From contig JBLIME010000115.1 in the NCBI GenBank assembly GCA_047638515.1, positions 1-8,521 of the forward strand: a stretch of DNA of 8,521 bases. The letters are read 5' to 3'. This document shows positions 1 through 7,266 of this stretch, one piece after another. Position numbers and translations under genes: made by a program. Under the pieces are notes generated by a model. That model searched no databases and had not been told where the DNA came from. It saw nothing but the letters and a program-made list of their open reading frames with translations. Each line of letters opens with the position of its first letter. The stretch's first letter is position 1. This DNA comes from CANLBN01 sp047638515. Lineage in GTDB: Bacteria; Pseudomonadota; Gammaproteobacteria; Pseudomonadales; Cellvibrionaceae.

Positions 1-214
1 TCCCGAGGGACAAGTCACTATTGGGTGCGTTCTAAGCATGCTGGCTTGTACGTCATTAATAATAGCGAACGGCAACGGAGATTTTGGCGTCTACCGTTCA
101 AATTTTATAGGTGAAAACAACGCAGTGTCATTTTCGTTAAGCAGATGGTTACTTAAAGTAAATGCAGACAGACCCATAGATTTGTCCACATTTACACTGA
201 CAGTACAAACTATT
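1..214. other. Left-edge region without a supported gene
   Basis: No gene can be assigned with confidence. A plus-strand frame is open from base 2 through 280, with an ATG at 38 and a stop at 278-280. It would run about 66 bases into the convergent 3' end of the dadA-like gene and has no recognisable domain or clear ribosome-binding site. On the minus strand, the same stretch has a frame interrupted only by a TAG at 91-93. I see no hairpin followed by a T-tract downstream of the dadA-like stop, so its terminator is either absent, Rho-dependent or outside the window. Confidence 0.4.
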
Positions 215-1459
215 TTAATTCTTCGCTTGCACCGCTTGCAGTGCCTGCTCAGAGACGATCTCGGCTGTTGCTGCAGATAAAGTCCAACCTAGATGTCCGT
301 GTCCTGTATTGTAAAACACACCAGGTTTTTTGCCGGGACCCACCTTGGGTAGCATATTCGGCATCATTGGTCGCAGACCTGCCCATGGGACCACACTTTT
401 TGTCGAAACACTGGGAAAGAAACGCTCACACCATTTGGTAATAGGTTTAATCCTATCATCACGAATATTGAGGTTATAACCATTAAATTCGGCGGTGCCG
501 GCTATTCTTAGTCGATCTTTACCTAAGCGACTAAGAACTAACTTTGCCTCATCATCTAGGAGACTCACCCAAGGAGCTGCTTTTTGACTTTCTTCGTTTG
601 TAAGGTTGACTGTAATTGAGTAGCCTTTAACCGGATAAATATTGACTCTATCACCGAGTATGTCGCCAAGCTTGCGGCTTCCAACACCTGCACAGATTAC
701 GATATTATCAAAGTTCTCTGTAAATTTTGCATTGTCTTTGTCGGTCCACGAGACGTCAATTGAATCACCATTGTGATCGAGGTCTTTGATGTCACAACGA
801 TAATTAAAAGTGACACCTTTGCGCTCACAAGCTTCAGAAAGACCCACGGCATACCGATGAATATCTCCTGTGAAATCGCTGGGAGTAAAGCAGGCGCCAC
901 TAATTTCTGTTTGAATAGCAGGTTCTATTTTGCGAGCTTCATCTGCGGATATCGCATGACGCTCCAAGCCGCCTTTTGCCAACAGACCGTTTACTTTTTT
1001 TGCAGACTCAAACTCAGCTGGATCAGTAAAGACATGAAGAATACCGCGATCTTCGCAGTTAAAATCAAAACCTTCTTTGGCGGCATGACTTTTAAGGTGT
1101 TCTCTTGCGGCTATCGCTAGGCGTACGGTCTCGATGGTGTTTTTTTCGTAGTGAGGGATGGCGGCCATAAACTCTGTCATCCACGAATACTTGTGAAAGC
1201 TAGGTGCCGGATTGATCAGCAGTGGCGCACCCGGTGCGAACATCCACTTCATGCCCTTGAAGACAGTCGACCATTTATTCCAAACTTCTGCATTTGAGGC
1301 CGAAAGTTGACCACCATTAGCGTAACTTGTCTCCATGGCAGCATAGCGATTACGATCAAATACAGTGACATTAAAACCGCGTTGCATCAGCGAGTAGGCC
1401 GTGGTGATGCCGGTAATACCAGCGCCAATTACGGCGATTGATTGTTCAGATTTAGACAT
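215..1459 (-). CDS. dadA: D-amino-acid dehydrogenase (DadA family), FAD-dependent oxidoreductase
   Basis: The 414-residue protein is a DAO/DadA-family flavoenzyme. The family oxidatively deaminates D-amino acids to 2-oxo acids and ammonia, passing electrons from FAD to the respiratory quinone pool at the inner face of the cytoplasmic membrane. A Rossmann FAD-binding motif GAGITG lies at residues 12-17, with an acidic residue (D35) at the end of the second strand. A DadA-typical ETSYANGGQLS segment follows at about 43-53. The C-terminal FAD-contacting block GLRPMMPNMLP starts at residue 361, and TGHGHLGWT is at 385-393. The length matches the family (about 410-435). The start ATG has an AAGGA box 8 bases upstream, and the FAD motif begins at the usual distance from it. 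The gene is monocistronic as far as visible and sits behind a tandem glycine riboswitch, so the true substrate may be glycine or a related small amine. Family assignment is firm; substrate is inferred, and the symbol is by family resemblance. Confidence 0.9.
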   Translation of the reverse strand: MSKSEQSIAVIGAGITGITTAYSLMQRGFNVTVFDRNRYAAMETSYANGGQLSASNAEVWNKWSTVFKGMKWMFAPGAPLLINPAPSFHKYSWMTEFMAAIPHYEKNTIETVRLAIAAREHLKSHAAKEGFDFNCEDRGILHVFTDPAEFESAKKVNGLLAKGGLERHAISADEARKIEPAIQTEISGACFTPSDFTGDIHRYAVGLSEACERKGVTFNYRCDIKDLDHNGDSIDVSWTDKDNAKFTENFDNIVICAGVGSRKLGDILGDRVNIYPVKGYSITVNLTNEESQKAAPWVSLLDDEAKLVLSRLGKDRLRIAGTAEFNGYNLNIRDDRIKPITKWCERFFPSVSTKSVVPWAGLRPMMPNMLPKVGPGKKPGVFYNTGHGHLGWTLSAATAEIVSEQALQAVQAKN

Positions 1460-1515
1460 TTACAGTTTCCTTGACAATTTAAGATTTCAATAAGCATTGA
1501 TAAATGCTGTTACCC
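1457..1515 (-). promoter_or_regulatory. Putative expression platform of the glycine riboswitch
   Basis: This is the segment between aptamer II and the start codon. It contains a perfect 6-bp hairpin, AGCATT/AATGCT with a 4-base loop (1493-1508). No T-tract follows, so it does not look like an intrinsic terminator, and control of translation initiation is more likely. Part of the hairpin's 5' arm and loop, CATTTA (1501-1506), is exactly complementary to TAAATG (1457-1462), which includes the start codon. The two pairings exclude each other. That such a switch operates is inference; the complementarity is seen directly. Confidence 0.4.
1468..1472 (-). promoter_or_regulatory. Ribosome-binding site of the dadA-like gene
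   Basis: On the minus strand AAGGA stands 8 bases before the ATG at 1457-1459. It fixes the start codon. It lies only about 44 bases after the second riboswitch aptamer, within reach of riboswitch-dependent refolding. Confidence 0.7.
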
Positions 1516-1690
1516 ATCTGTCTTGGAACCTGAGCGTTTTGCGGAGGATAAAACCGTTTTCGCCTTCGGTGGGTGACTGACACCTCTCTCCAGATTGCCG
1601 ACCAATTGTGCAGTACTTTTGCCTGAGAGTTTACGGGACGTTGCTCCTTCGGCGTTGAGTTTTAAAAACTCAATCTCTCCAACACATTGT
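1516..1690 (-). promoter_or_regulatory. Tandem glycine riboswitch (two aptamers) in the dadA-like leader
   Basis: The leader RNA, read on the minus strand, has the two-aptamer arrangement of the classical glycine riboswitch (Rfam family gcvT/Glycine). Aptamer I (about 1603-1690) has GGAGAG (1675-1680), a perfect P2 hairpin (1655-1673), GCCGAAGGAGCAA (1641-1653) and CTCTCAGGC (1621-1629) followed by AAAAG. The closing stem pairs around CAATGTG with CACAATTG. A short linker (1596-1602) leads into aptamer II (1516-1595): GGAGAG (1586-1591), CACCGAAGGCG (1561-1571), CGCTCAGGTT (1527-1536) and the terminal GACAG. Its closing stem is ATCTG (1591-1595) with CAGAT (1516-1520). Order, spacing and conserved bases follow the well-studied Vibrio cholerae tandem element. 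It binds glycine. Because the gene is catabolic, glycine most likely turns expression on, but this direction is inferred. Confidence 0.93.
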
Positions 1691-1705
1691 TAAAATAGCT
1701 AGATT

Positions 1706-1733
1706 ATTATACGGTTTCAATAATTTGAGTCAA
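1706..1733 (-). promoter_or_regulatory. Sigma-70 promoter for the riboswitch-dadA transcript
   Basis: On the minus strand a TTGACT -35 box (1728-1733) and a perfect TATAAT -10 box (1706-1711) are separated by 16 bases. Transcription would begin near 1699, placing the complete tandem aptamer in the transcript and giving a leader of about 240 bases. The -35 box lies inside the 9-base palindrome TTGACTCAA (1725-1733), which could be part of an operator, though this may be chance. Confidence 0.8.
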
Positions 1734-1831
1734 CAATCTTCCTCCCCCATAAACAAAAAGTTGACACTACAGGCTAGTTTAAAGCACTGTTTTGACTGCC
1801 CAGTAAATTCGTTCGGTGAGCCTCCTAATGT

Positions 1832-1888
1832 TGTCGCTTAATTAGATTTCAATGTGGACAATCACGCTAGAAATTGAGCGTGGCGACA
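1832..1888. repeat. Nested inverted repeats (two-stem structured element)
   Basis: A perfect 6-bp stem CACGCT/AGCGTG (1863-1868 with 1877-1882, 8-base loop) is directly followed by GCGACA (1883-1888). That is the exact complement of TGTCGC at 1832-1837. The inner and outer stems would stack on one side, leaving a 25-base bulge on the other. It can form on either strand. There is no T-tract. It could be a small structured RNA, a degenerate mobile repeat or chance; I cannot decide which. Confidence 0.4.
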
Positions 1889-2021
1889 TATCGATGGGAT
1901 GGTAGTTACTGTTGAAGCATGATTTGAAGTGCGAATTTTTTATTACGTCATTAATACTTAACTGTTTGTGCGGCACATTTTACCACTCAACAATTTTATC
2001 AAATATCGTTTGAAACCGCTT

Positions 2022-2051
2022 GTTAACAGTACTTTTGACAGCACTGGTAAC
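2022..2051. repeat. Imperfect 12-bp inverted repeat downstream of the permease gene
   Basis: Arms GTTAACAGTACT (2022-2033) and AGCACTGGTAAC (2040-2051) flank a 6-base spacer and match at 10 of 12 positions. In minus-strand RNA one of the two mismatches becomes a G-U pair. It begins 50 bases beyond the permease stop, so it could mark the 3' end of the efflux mRNA. No U-run follows it in that direction, so a standard intrinsic terminator is not supported, and a protein-binding site is equally possible. Confidence 0.35.
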
Positions 2052-2100
2052 AACATATTAATTGATGGTTAGTAGTTTAGGCTAGAGGCTATTAAAAGTG

Positions 2101-5100
2101 TCAAGCAGCTTTTGAGTGTTTACTTTTAGTGTTCAATTTTCCAAAAAAACGATGCAGATCGTCAAGCATCAAGTAAAGACAAGGAATAAGAATAAGCGTA
2201 ATGACGGTGGCAAACAAAATGCCGAAAGCAAGGGAGATTGCCATTGGTATTACAATTTGCGCCTGTAGGCTGCGCTCTAATACTATTGGTAATAAACCAA
2301 AAAAAGTGGTTGCAGAAGTGAGTATGATAGCTCGAAAACGTTGCGTGCCTGCCTGCAGTGCCGCCAATTTTATATCGAGGCCTCGATCTCTAGCGCGATT
2401 AACGAAGTCGACCATAATCAAGCTATCGTTAACTACAACACCCGACAAGGCCACTAGACCAAAAACAGAAAGAATTGAAAAAGATAAGCCCAGTAATAGA
2501 TGACCTATTAAAGCACCAATGAAACCAAAAGGAATTACCGACATAATAACTAGCGGTTGGCTGTAGGATTTAAGCGGAATCGCCAACAGCGCATAAATTC
2601 CTAGCAAGGCACCAAAGGCGGCAAGCGCTAGATCGGTCAAGGAATCAGCTTCCTCTTGAGACATACCCTCAAGAGCAAAGTTCACACCGGGATATTTTTG
2701 GGCGATCTCGGCCTCGAACTTCGTCTTAATTTCGGCAATGACTTGATGTGCCTCGATAACAGTAGGGTCGACGTCGGCGGACACGGTTACTGAACGAAAT
2801 TGGTCAATGCGAGTAATACTTGGTGAACCGACAACAAATTCAACAGTGGCGATCTCGGCAAAAGATACCATCACACCGCTAGGGGAGCGCAGGTGCATGT
2901 TTTGAAGGTCGCCGACTGACCGTCGAGATGCCAATGGATAGCGCACCATTACCTTGACCTCTTCGGTACCACGCAAAATCCGCTGAGCCTCGGCACCATA
3001 GAAAGCTTGACGAACTTGGCGTGCCACATCACTCGAGGTAAAACCAAGTGACTCGCCGTTAGCGGTAAGTGCGACTAGGATTTCTCGATTACCATCGCTA
3101 TATGAGTCCTCGATATCGTACACACCTTGAAAAGCGGCGAGCTTACGTTTTAATTCGGTTGCAGCCGCAATTAATTGTTTTATGTTATTGCCGCGCAATT
3201 GAAATGCAACAGGTTTACCCTGCTGAGGGCCGCCCATCATTTGGCTAAAATTGATACTCTTTACGCCGGCTATAGCTCCGACGGCTTGCCGCCACTGGTC
3301 GACGATTTCAAAAGAATTGGTCTCTCTGCTTTCGCCTTTGGTTAATTCGACGATGATCACGCCAGTTGTCTCTGTATAGGAGCCTGAAAAATAGTGGGTT
3401 AGGGCATTTTCTTGACGAGTAGTTTGTAAGTCGCTATCGACCTGCTCCAAAGCTAACGCTACACGCTTAACAGTAGCGTTTGTCACTTGTGAATTAGTAC
3501 CATTCTCCATGGTAATTTCGGCTTGGATAAAATCACTCGGCAATTTTGGGAAAAACTCCCAGCGCACAAAGCCACCTTTGATTAAACCTGCTGACACCAG
3601 CATCAGGGCAAAAAATATGGCCATGGTATTGTAGCGATACGTCAGGCTAAGTTCGAGTAGCGGTTTGTATTTGTTGTCACAAAGTGATTGCAAGCCTCCA
3701 CTCGCCTGCGCGCGCATTCGCTCAAATAAATTCGGAGCAAACGTTTTTACCGAGTTGATGCTTTCATTTGTGGGGGCTTTCATTTGTGCTAAGTGTGCAG
3801 GCAATATCCATTTAGACTCGATCAACGAAAAACCTAAACAAAGAATAACAATCCAGCCAATACTGCCCCAAAATGCACCCATCATACCGCCGATAGAGAC
3901 CATTGGAATAAACGCACAGATAGTGGTTAGCACCCCGAATGTAGCGGGCATAGCAACACGTTTGGCTCCGATGACAACTGAACTAGGCGATTGTCCATTT
4001 CTTTCGACTTCAGAATAAATACTCTCGCCAATGATGATAGCGTCATCGACGACAATGCCTAAAACTAGAATAAAGCCAAACAACGAAAGCATGTTGATGG
4101 TTAAGCCGTCAACTACGGGCATTAATGCCATGGCGCCAAAAAAACTGACGGTCATGCCTACTAGCACCCAAAAAGCTAGCCGTAATTGTAAAAAGAGCGC
4201 AAGAATAATAAAAACAAAAAACCCACCAAAAGCCATATTTTTAAGCATCAAGTTAAGGCGGTCTTTTAGATAAAAAGAGCGATCAGCCCAAACCGCAAGA
4301 GCAACTGTTTGCGGAAGCTCGATATTTTTTTGATCGACAAAGTCGCGCACACCGGCGGATACATCGATATCGTTTTGGCCCTCGGCGGTAAAAACATTGA
4401 TCATCACCGTCTGTTGGCCGTTGAAACTTGAGAAACCCGCTCGCTCTTCAAAGCCATCACGTATCTCAGCGACATCTGCTAGTGTAATGCGCGATCCATC
4501 ACTGTTAGTACGCAACACAATTTCAGCAAATTCATTACCGTCATAGGCCTGTGCTTTGGTTCGCAAAAGGATATTGCCATCAATCGCCTTAATTGAGCCA
4601 CCGGGTAAATCCAATGAAGAATTGCGAACTGCTTGTGCAACTTGATCAAAATCTAGTGCATATTCTTGCAGCTTCGCATCGGTAATTTCTATAGCCACCT
4701 CATAGGCGCGAGTGGCTTCAATTTCTGCGCGGCCGACACCGGAGATAGCTGCGACTTGTGGGCGAAACTCAATGGCCAACTCTTTAAGTTCGCGTTCGTT
4801 AAGCTCGCCATAAACTTGAATTCGTGCAACGGGGTCACTGAACCGCATCTGATATATTTGCGGTTGTTCGATATTTTCGGGAAAGGTGCGAATTGCACCG
4901 ACTCGCATGTTGATCTCGTCGAGCAACTGTTGCAACTCATAACCACTTTGCACTTCTACAATGAGTGAGGCTAAGCCCTCTGTTGCGGTCCCTCGAATCT
5001 TTTTAATGCCGTCCAGCCCTTGCAACGATTCCTCGATAGGCATAAGAATGCCTTGCTCGACTTCTAGCGCGGCGGCGGCGGGGTAGGCTACCTGTATTTG

Positions 5101-5328
5101 AATGCTATTGATAACAAACTTAGGAAAGGTTTGTTTTTCGATGGTCAGAATTGATGCGATACCCCCCACAAGGATGATCCACATTAATAAGTTAGCTGCG
5201 ACCGAATTGTGTGTGAACCAAGCAATAATACCTTTTTGGGTTTCATCATCGGTTTGGGTGTGCCCGTCTTGTCGTGAGTTTAGTAGCTGCTGAGAGTCTT
5301 GAACAATAGGGTTGTCTTTATTGGGCAT
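2101..5328 (-). CDS. Efflux RND transporter inner-membrane permease (HAE1/AcrB-like)
   Basis: The 1075-residue protein is a resistance-nodulation-division permease, a proton-driven antiporter that captures substrates from the periplasm and inner membrane and drives them through an adaptor and outer-membrane channel. It shows the family layout: TM1 at about 43-62, a large periplasmic loop, TM2-6 at about 365-517, TM7 at about 569-588, a second periplasmic loop, and TM8-12 at about 900-1055. The TM4 proton-relay pair is present as D428-D429 in GIVVDDAII. In TM10 the position of the AcrB relay lysine is asparagine (N967 in VVVNDSLIMVDF). The TM11 arginine (R999) is kept. Length is normal. The ATG overlaps the adaptor gene by 11 bases, indicating translational coupling. 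Only a weak AGAG-type ribosome site is visible, and the next methionine is already inside TM1, so this start is kept. The N-terminal tail before TM1 (about 42 residues) is polar and longer than in AcrB. Substrate cannot be read from the sequence. Confidence 0.95.
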   Translation of the reverse strand: MPNKDNPIVQDSQQLLNSRQDGHTQTDDETQKGIIAWFTHNSVAANLLMWIILVGGIASILTIEKQTFPKFVINSIQIQVAYPAAAALEVEQGILMPIEESLQGLDGIKKIRGTATEGLASLIVEVQSGYELQQLLDEINMRVGAIRTFPENIEQPQIYQMRFSDPVARIQVYGELNERELKELAIEFRPQVAAISGVGRAEIEATRAYEVAIEITDAKLQEYALDFDQVAQAVRNSSLDLPGGSIKAIDGNILLRTKAQAYDGNEFAEIVLRTNSDGSRITLADVAEIRDGFEERAGFSSFNGQQTVMINVFTAEGQNDIDVSAGVRDFVDQKNIELPQTVALAVWADRSFYLKDRLNLMLKNMAFGGFFVFIILALFLQLRLAFWVLVGMTVSFFGAMALMPVVDGLTINMLSLFGFILVLGIVVDDAIIIGESIYSEVERNGQSPSSVVIGAKRVAMPATFGVLTTICAFIPMVSIGGMMGAFWGSIGWIVILCLGFSLIESKWILPAHLAQMKAPTNESINSVKTFAPNLFERMRAQASGGLQSLCDNKYKPLLELSLTYRYNTMAIFFALMLVSAGLIKGGFVRWEFFPKLPSDFIQAEITMENGTNSQVTNATVKRVALALEQVDSDLQTTRQENALTHYFSGSYTETTGVIIVELTKGESRETNSFEIVDQWRQAVGAIAGVKSINFSQMMGGPQQGKPVAFQLRGNNIKQLIAAATELKRKLAAFQGVYDIEDSYSDGNREILVALTANGESLGFTSSDVARQVRQAFYGAEAQRILRGTEEVKVMVRYPLASRRSVGDLQNMHLRSPSGVMVSFAEIATVEFVVGSPSITRIDQFRSVTVSADVDPTVIEAHQVIAEIKTKFEAEIAQKYPGVNFALEGMSQEEADSLTDLALAAFGALLGIYALLAIPLKSYSQPLVIMSVIPFGFIGALIGHLLLGLSFSILSVFGLVALSGVVVNDSLIMVDFVNRARDRGLDIKLAALQAGTQRFRAIILTSATTFFGLLPIVLERSLQAQIVIPMAISLAFGILFATVITLILIPCLYLMLDDLHRFFGKLNTKSKHSKAA

Positions 5329-6532
5329 TGGCAGGCTCTAAGTTTGAAATGGTTTTAACTTGCATACCCGGAAGCGCCTGTAAGGCTTGCGTGCTAACTA
5401 TTTGATCGCCGGAATTAAGACTACTACGAACATAGACATATGCGTCCTCTTCGCCAATAATTGTGACCGGTATCTTGACCAGTTTTGATGTGTCGTTCAC
5501 CATGAAGATGTACTCATCACGCACAAGGCTAGATCTTGGAATTTTGGCGATATTCTCAAGTGTTGGCCCCTTAATTCGTGCTTGTAAAAAACTACCAAAA
5601 CGCAGGGGACTGGTAAATCTTGTCGATAAATCGCTATTGGAGTTCTGTTCAGTTGTAATTTCGCGAGCGTAGGGATCGTTTACGTGCGCAACCAAATAAA
5701 GCAGACGATTCTTGGTGTTAATTACACCTTCATTGCGCACAATAAAGCCAGGCCAGTTGCGAGTGTATTCACCGAGGCGCGCGCTAAGCGTAACGCTATT
5801 TATACCCAAGTGAGAGTTTACTTGAGGCTTGTTGAGTTCTAAGCGGTAGAAATCATCGAGAGAAACGGGCAGGCGTATCTCAGCAACATCGGTGGCCATG
5901 ATTTGTCCTAAGCTATTGTTAGCAGCAACCAGTTGACCTATATCTATGTTGCGCTGAGCCACAATGGCGTTATAGGGCGCAACTATAGTGGTGCGCTGAA
6001 GATCGCGTTTAGCAGTGTCGAGTTCTGCCTCAGCTGAGGCAACGTTGGCTTTTTCGCGAGCTAGTTGTGGTTTACGAAGGCCCAATAGTGGTGCAGTCTT
6101 AGTGCGCCCCTCGCGTGCCCACTCGTCTGCTGCAATTTGAGCGCGAGCTTGCTCTTCTGAGAAGCCCGCTTTGGCTCGTGCAAGATTGGCTTCAGCAGAC
6201 TTTAAGGCACTGAGATAATCGAGTTTCTCGATTTCAACCAGAACCTCACCCCGCGTGACCATGCCACCTGCAGTAAAAGCAGCATTATATGAAACTACAA
6301 CGCCACTCACATTGGCTATAAGCTGGGTTCGACTGAGAGGTTCACTGACTCCCTGAGAGTCAACCACAAGCTGATAGGGCTGAGTTTCGATCACATAGAC
6401 ATCGACGAGGGGTGTTCTGTCAATTTCGGCTTTTTGTTCCGGAGGTTGCCGCATTGATGCGAGCAAGGCGAAACCAGCAGCGCCAAGGCCAATAATAATG
6501 ATTGGTACCACAAATGTGCGGGTGATTTTCAT
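5318..6532 (-). CDS. RND efflux periplasmic adaptor (membrane fusion protein, HlyD/AcrA type)
   Basis: The 404-residue adaptor bridges the RND permease encoded next and an outer-membrane channel not in this window. An N-terminal membrane anchor is seen at residues 7-26 (VVPIIIIGLGAAGFALLASM). There is no lipobox cysteine, so it should be anchored by this helix, not by lipid. The first lipoyl half is at about 71-103. It is followed by an alpha-helical hairpin rich in Ala, Glu and Lys (about 105-180), the second lipoyl half at about 182-212 (TTIVAPYNAIVAQRNIDIGQ), a beta-barrel region (about 215-320) and a membrane-proximal domain to about 395. Length is typical. The start is fixed by an in-frame TAG 12 bases upstream of the ATG, but no clear Shine-Dalgarno sequence precedes it. 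It is the first gene of the operon; I find no convincing promoter and no regulator gene next to it. Confidence 0.93.
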   Translation of the reverse strand: MKITRTFVVPIIIIGLGAAGFALLASMRQPPEQKAEIDRTPLVDVYVIETQPYQLVVDSQGVSEPLSRTQLIANVSGVVVSYNAAFTAGGMVTRGEVLVEIEKLDYLSALKSAEANLARAKAGFSEEQARAQIAADEWAREGRTKTAPLLGLRKPQLAREKANVASAEAELDTAKRDLQRTTIVAPYNAIVAQRNIDIGQLVAANNSLGQIMATDVAEIRLPVSLDDFYRLELNKPQVNSHLGINSVTLSARLGEYTRNWPGFIVRNEGVINTKNRLLYLVAHVNDPYAREITTEQNSNSDLSTRFTSPLRFGSFLQARIKGPTLENIAKIPRSSLVRDEYIFMVNDTSKLVKIPVTIIGEEDAYVYVRSSLNSGDQIVSTQALQALPGMQVKTISNLEPANAQ

Positions 6533-6640
6533 AGAATTGTATTGCTACTTTGCAAGGCTCTAAAGTCTTGGTGATTTAATAGACGTACTGAACTTATGGT
6601 TAATACGATTTAGGCGCTGACTCAGACCCCATCAGTTCTG

Positions 6641-6860
6641 TTACCCACTCAATTGCCAGTATGGTCCTCGTTTGACCACAGCTCTATCAATGATTTTTTT
6701 GGCAACTTTATTTCCAGCGATACTCTTACTGTCGATCTCAATCGAAATTTGTTTCTTAACTCCACTCCAGGCGACTTTGGGTTTTATGGGGTCTTAGCAT
6801 CTTGTCGTCAGAGTAATGGAGTAGTTTGCGCACCTTCAAAATAATTATTCTGTGTGCTCG
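6641..6860 (-). pseudogene. Possible remnant of a small basic protein, frameshifted
   Basis: On the minus strand a frame open at 6759-6860 (34 codons, containing KVRKLLHYSDDKMLRPHK) ends at a TAA at 6756-6758. An overlapping second frame at 6644-6793 (50 codons, containing KKQISIEIDSKSIAGN and AKKIIDRAVVKRGPYWQLSG) ends at a TAA at 6641-6643. Both have charged, ordinary-looking protein composition, and one indel in 6759-6793 would join them. No ATG start and no recognised family. The plus strand is also open here for 76 codons, so the coding strand is uncertain and chance cannot be excluded. Confidence 0.25.
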
Positions 6861-7266
6861 TTAAATTAGAGCATTCATTGAGTTTTTAAGTAAAAAAAAT
6901 AAATAACATAAATATCAATAATTTAGATCTTCTTATTAATGTTGCTTGTGAGTACTGTTAATGAAATTTGTTTGGGAGGTTACAATTCAAAGAATTACAG
7001 CAGTTAACACTTTACTGATAAATACTGTTTAATCATTACTGGTATTATAACAATCAAACAACATCATATAAAATAGACATTCAGTGGGTTCTCTTATACT
7101 TGTATGTGTATGTGCGCCATTAAATTTAGCGGTTCTGTGTAGGCACCAACAAATTATTGTTACTACTACAAAGAAGCTTAACTTAAAGTCACTGCTAGCA
7201 TTATCTAACTATCCAGTATTGCCGACTAATGATACCTATAGATATCTATTTCTATTGACAAGTGAC

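Larger units (their letters stand above)
1740..2100. other. Non-coding stretch between the efflux operon and the dadA leader
   Basis: No reading frame with a convincing start and length is present on either strand. It contains two inverted-repeat structures, described separately, and a small perfect repeat TCAAA-5-TTTGA at 1999-2013. No hairpin with a following T-tract was found after the permease stop, so the end of the efflux transcript is not marked by an obvious intrinsic terminator. Confidence 0.6.

Noticed and set aside
697..1120. Frames on both strands inside the dadA-like gene
   Set aside because: Overlap a strongly supported enzyme in other frames; no independent evidence.
1493..1508. 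Leader hairpin as an intrinsic terminator
   Set aside because: The 6-bp stem is AT-rich and not followed by a T-run, so transcription termination is not supported.
2201..5293. Plus-strand frames of 63-117 codons inside the permease gene
   Set aside because: They lie fully antisense to a well-supported RND permease and have no domain signal; they are shadows.
6533..6620. Promoter for the adaptor-permease operon (for example TTAACC/TATTAA on the minus strand)
   Set aside because: Both boxes match consensus at only 4 of 6 positions; not distinguishable from background.
6614..6634. GACTCAGACCCCAT-type motif reminiscent of ends of small transposase-associated repeats
   Set aside because: A single copy with no partner inverted repeat and no transposase gene; the resemblance is too weak to call a mobile element.
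6614..6841. Plus-strand open frame of 76 codons (TTG at 6653 as a possible start)
   Set aside because: No ATG or GTG start and no ribosome site; its Ser/Phe/Asn-rich composition looks more like an antisense shadow, though the strand question remains open.
6961..7032. ATG-started 23-codon frame in the intergenic region
   Set aside because: Very short, no ribosome site and no recognisable features in AT-rich DNA.
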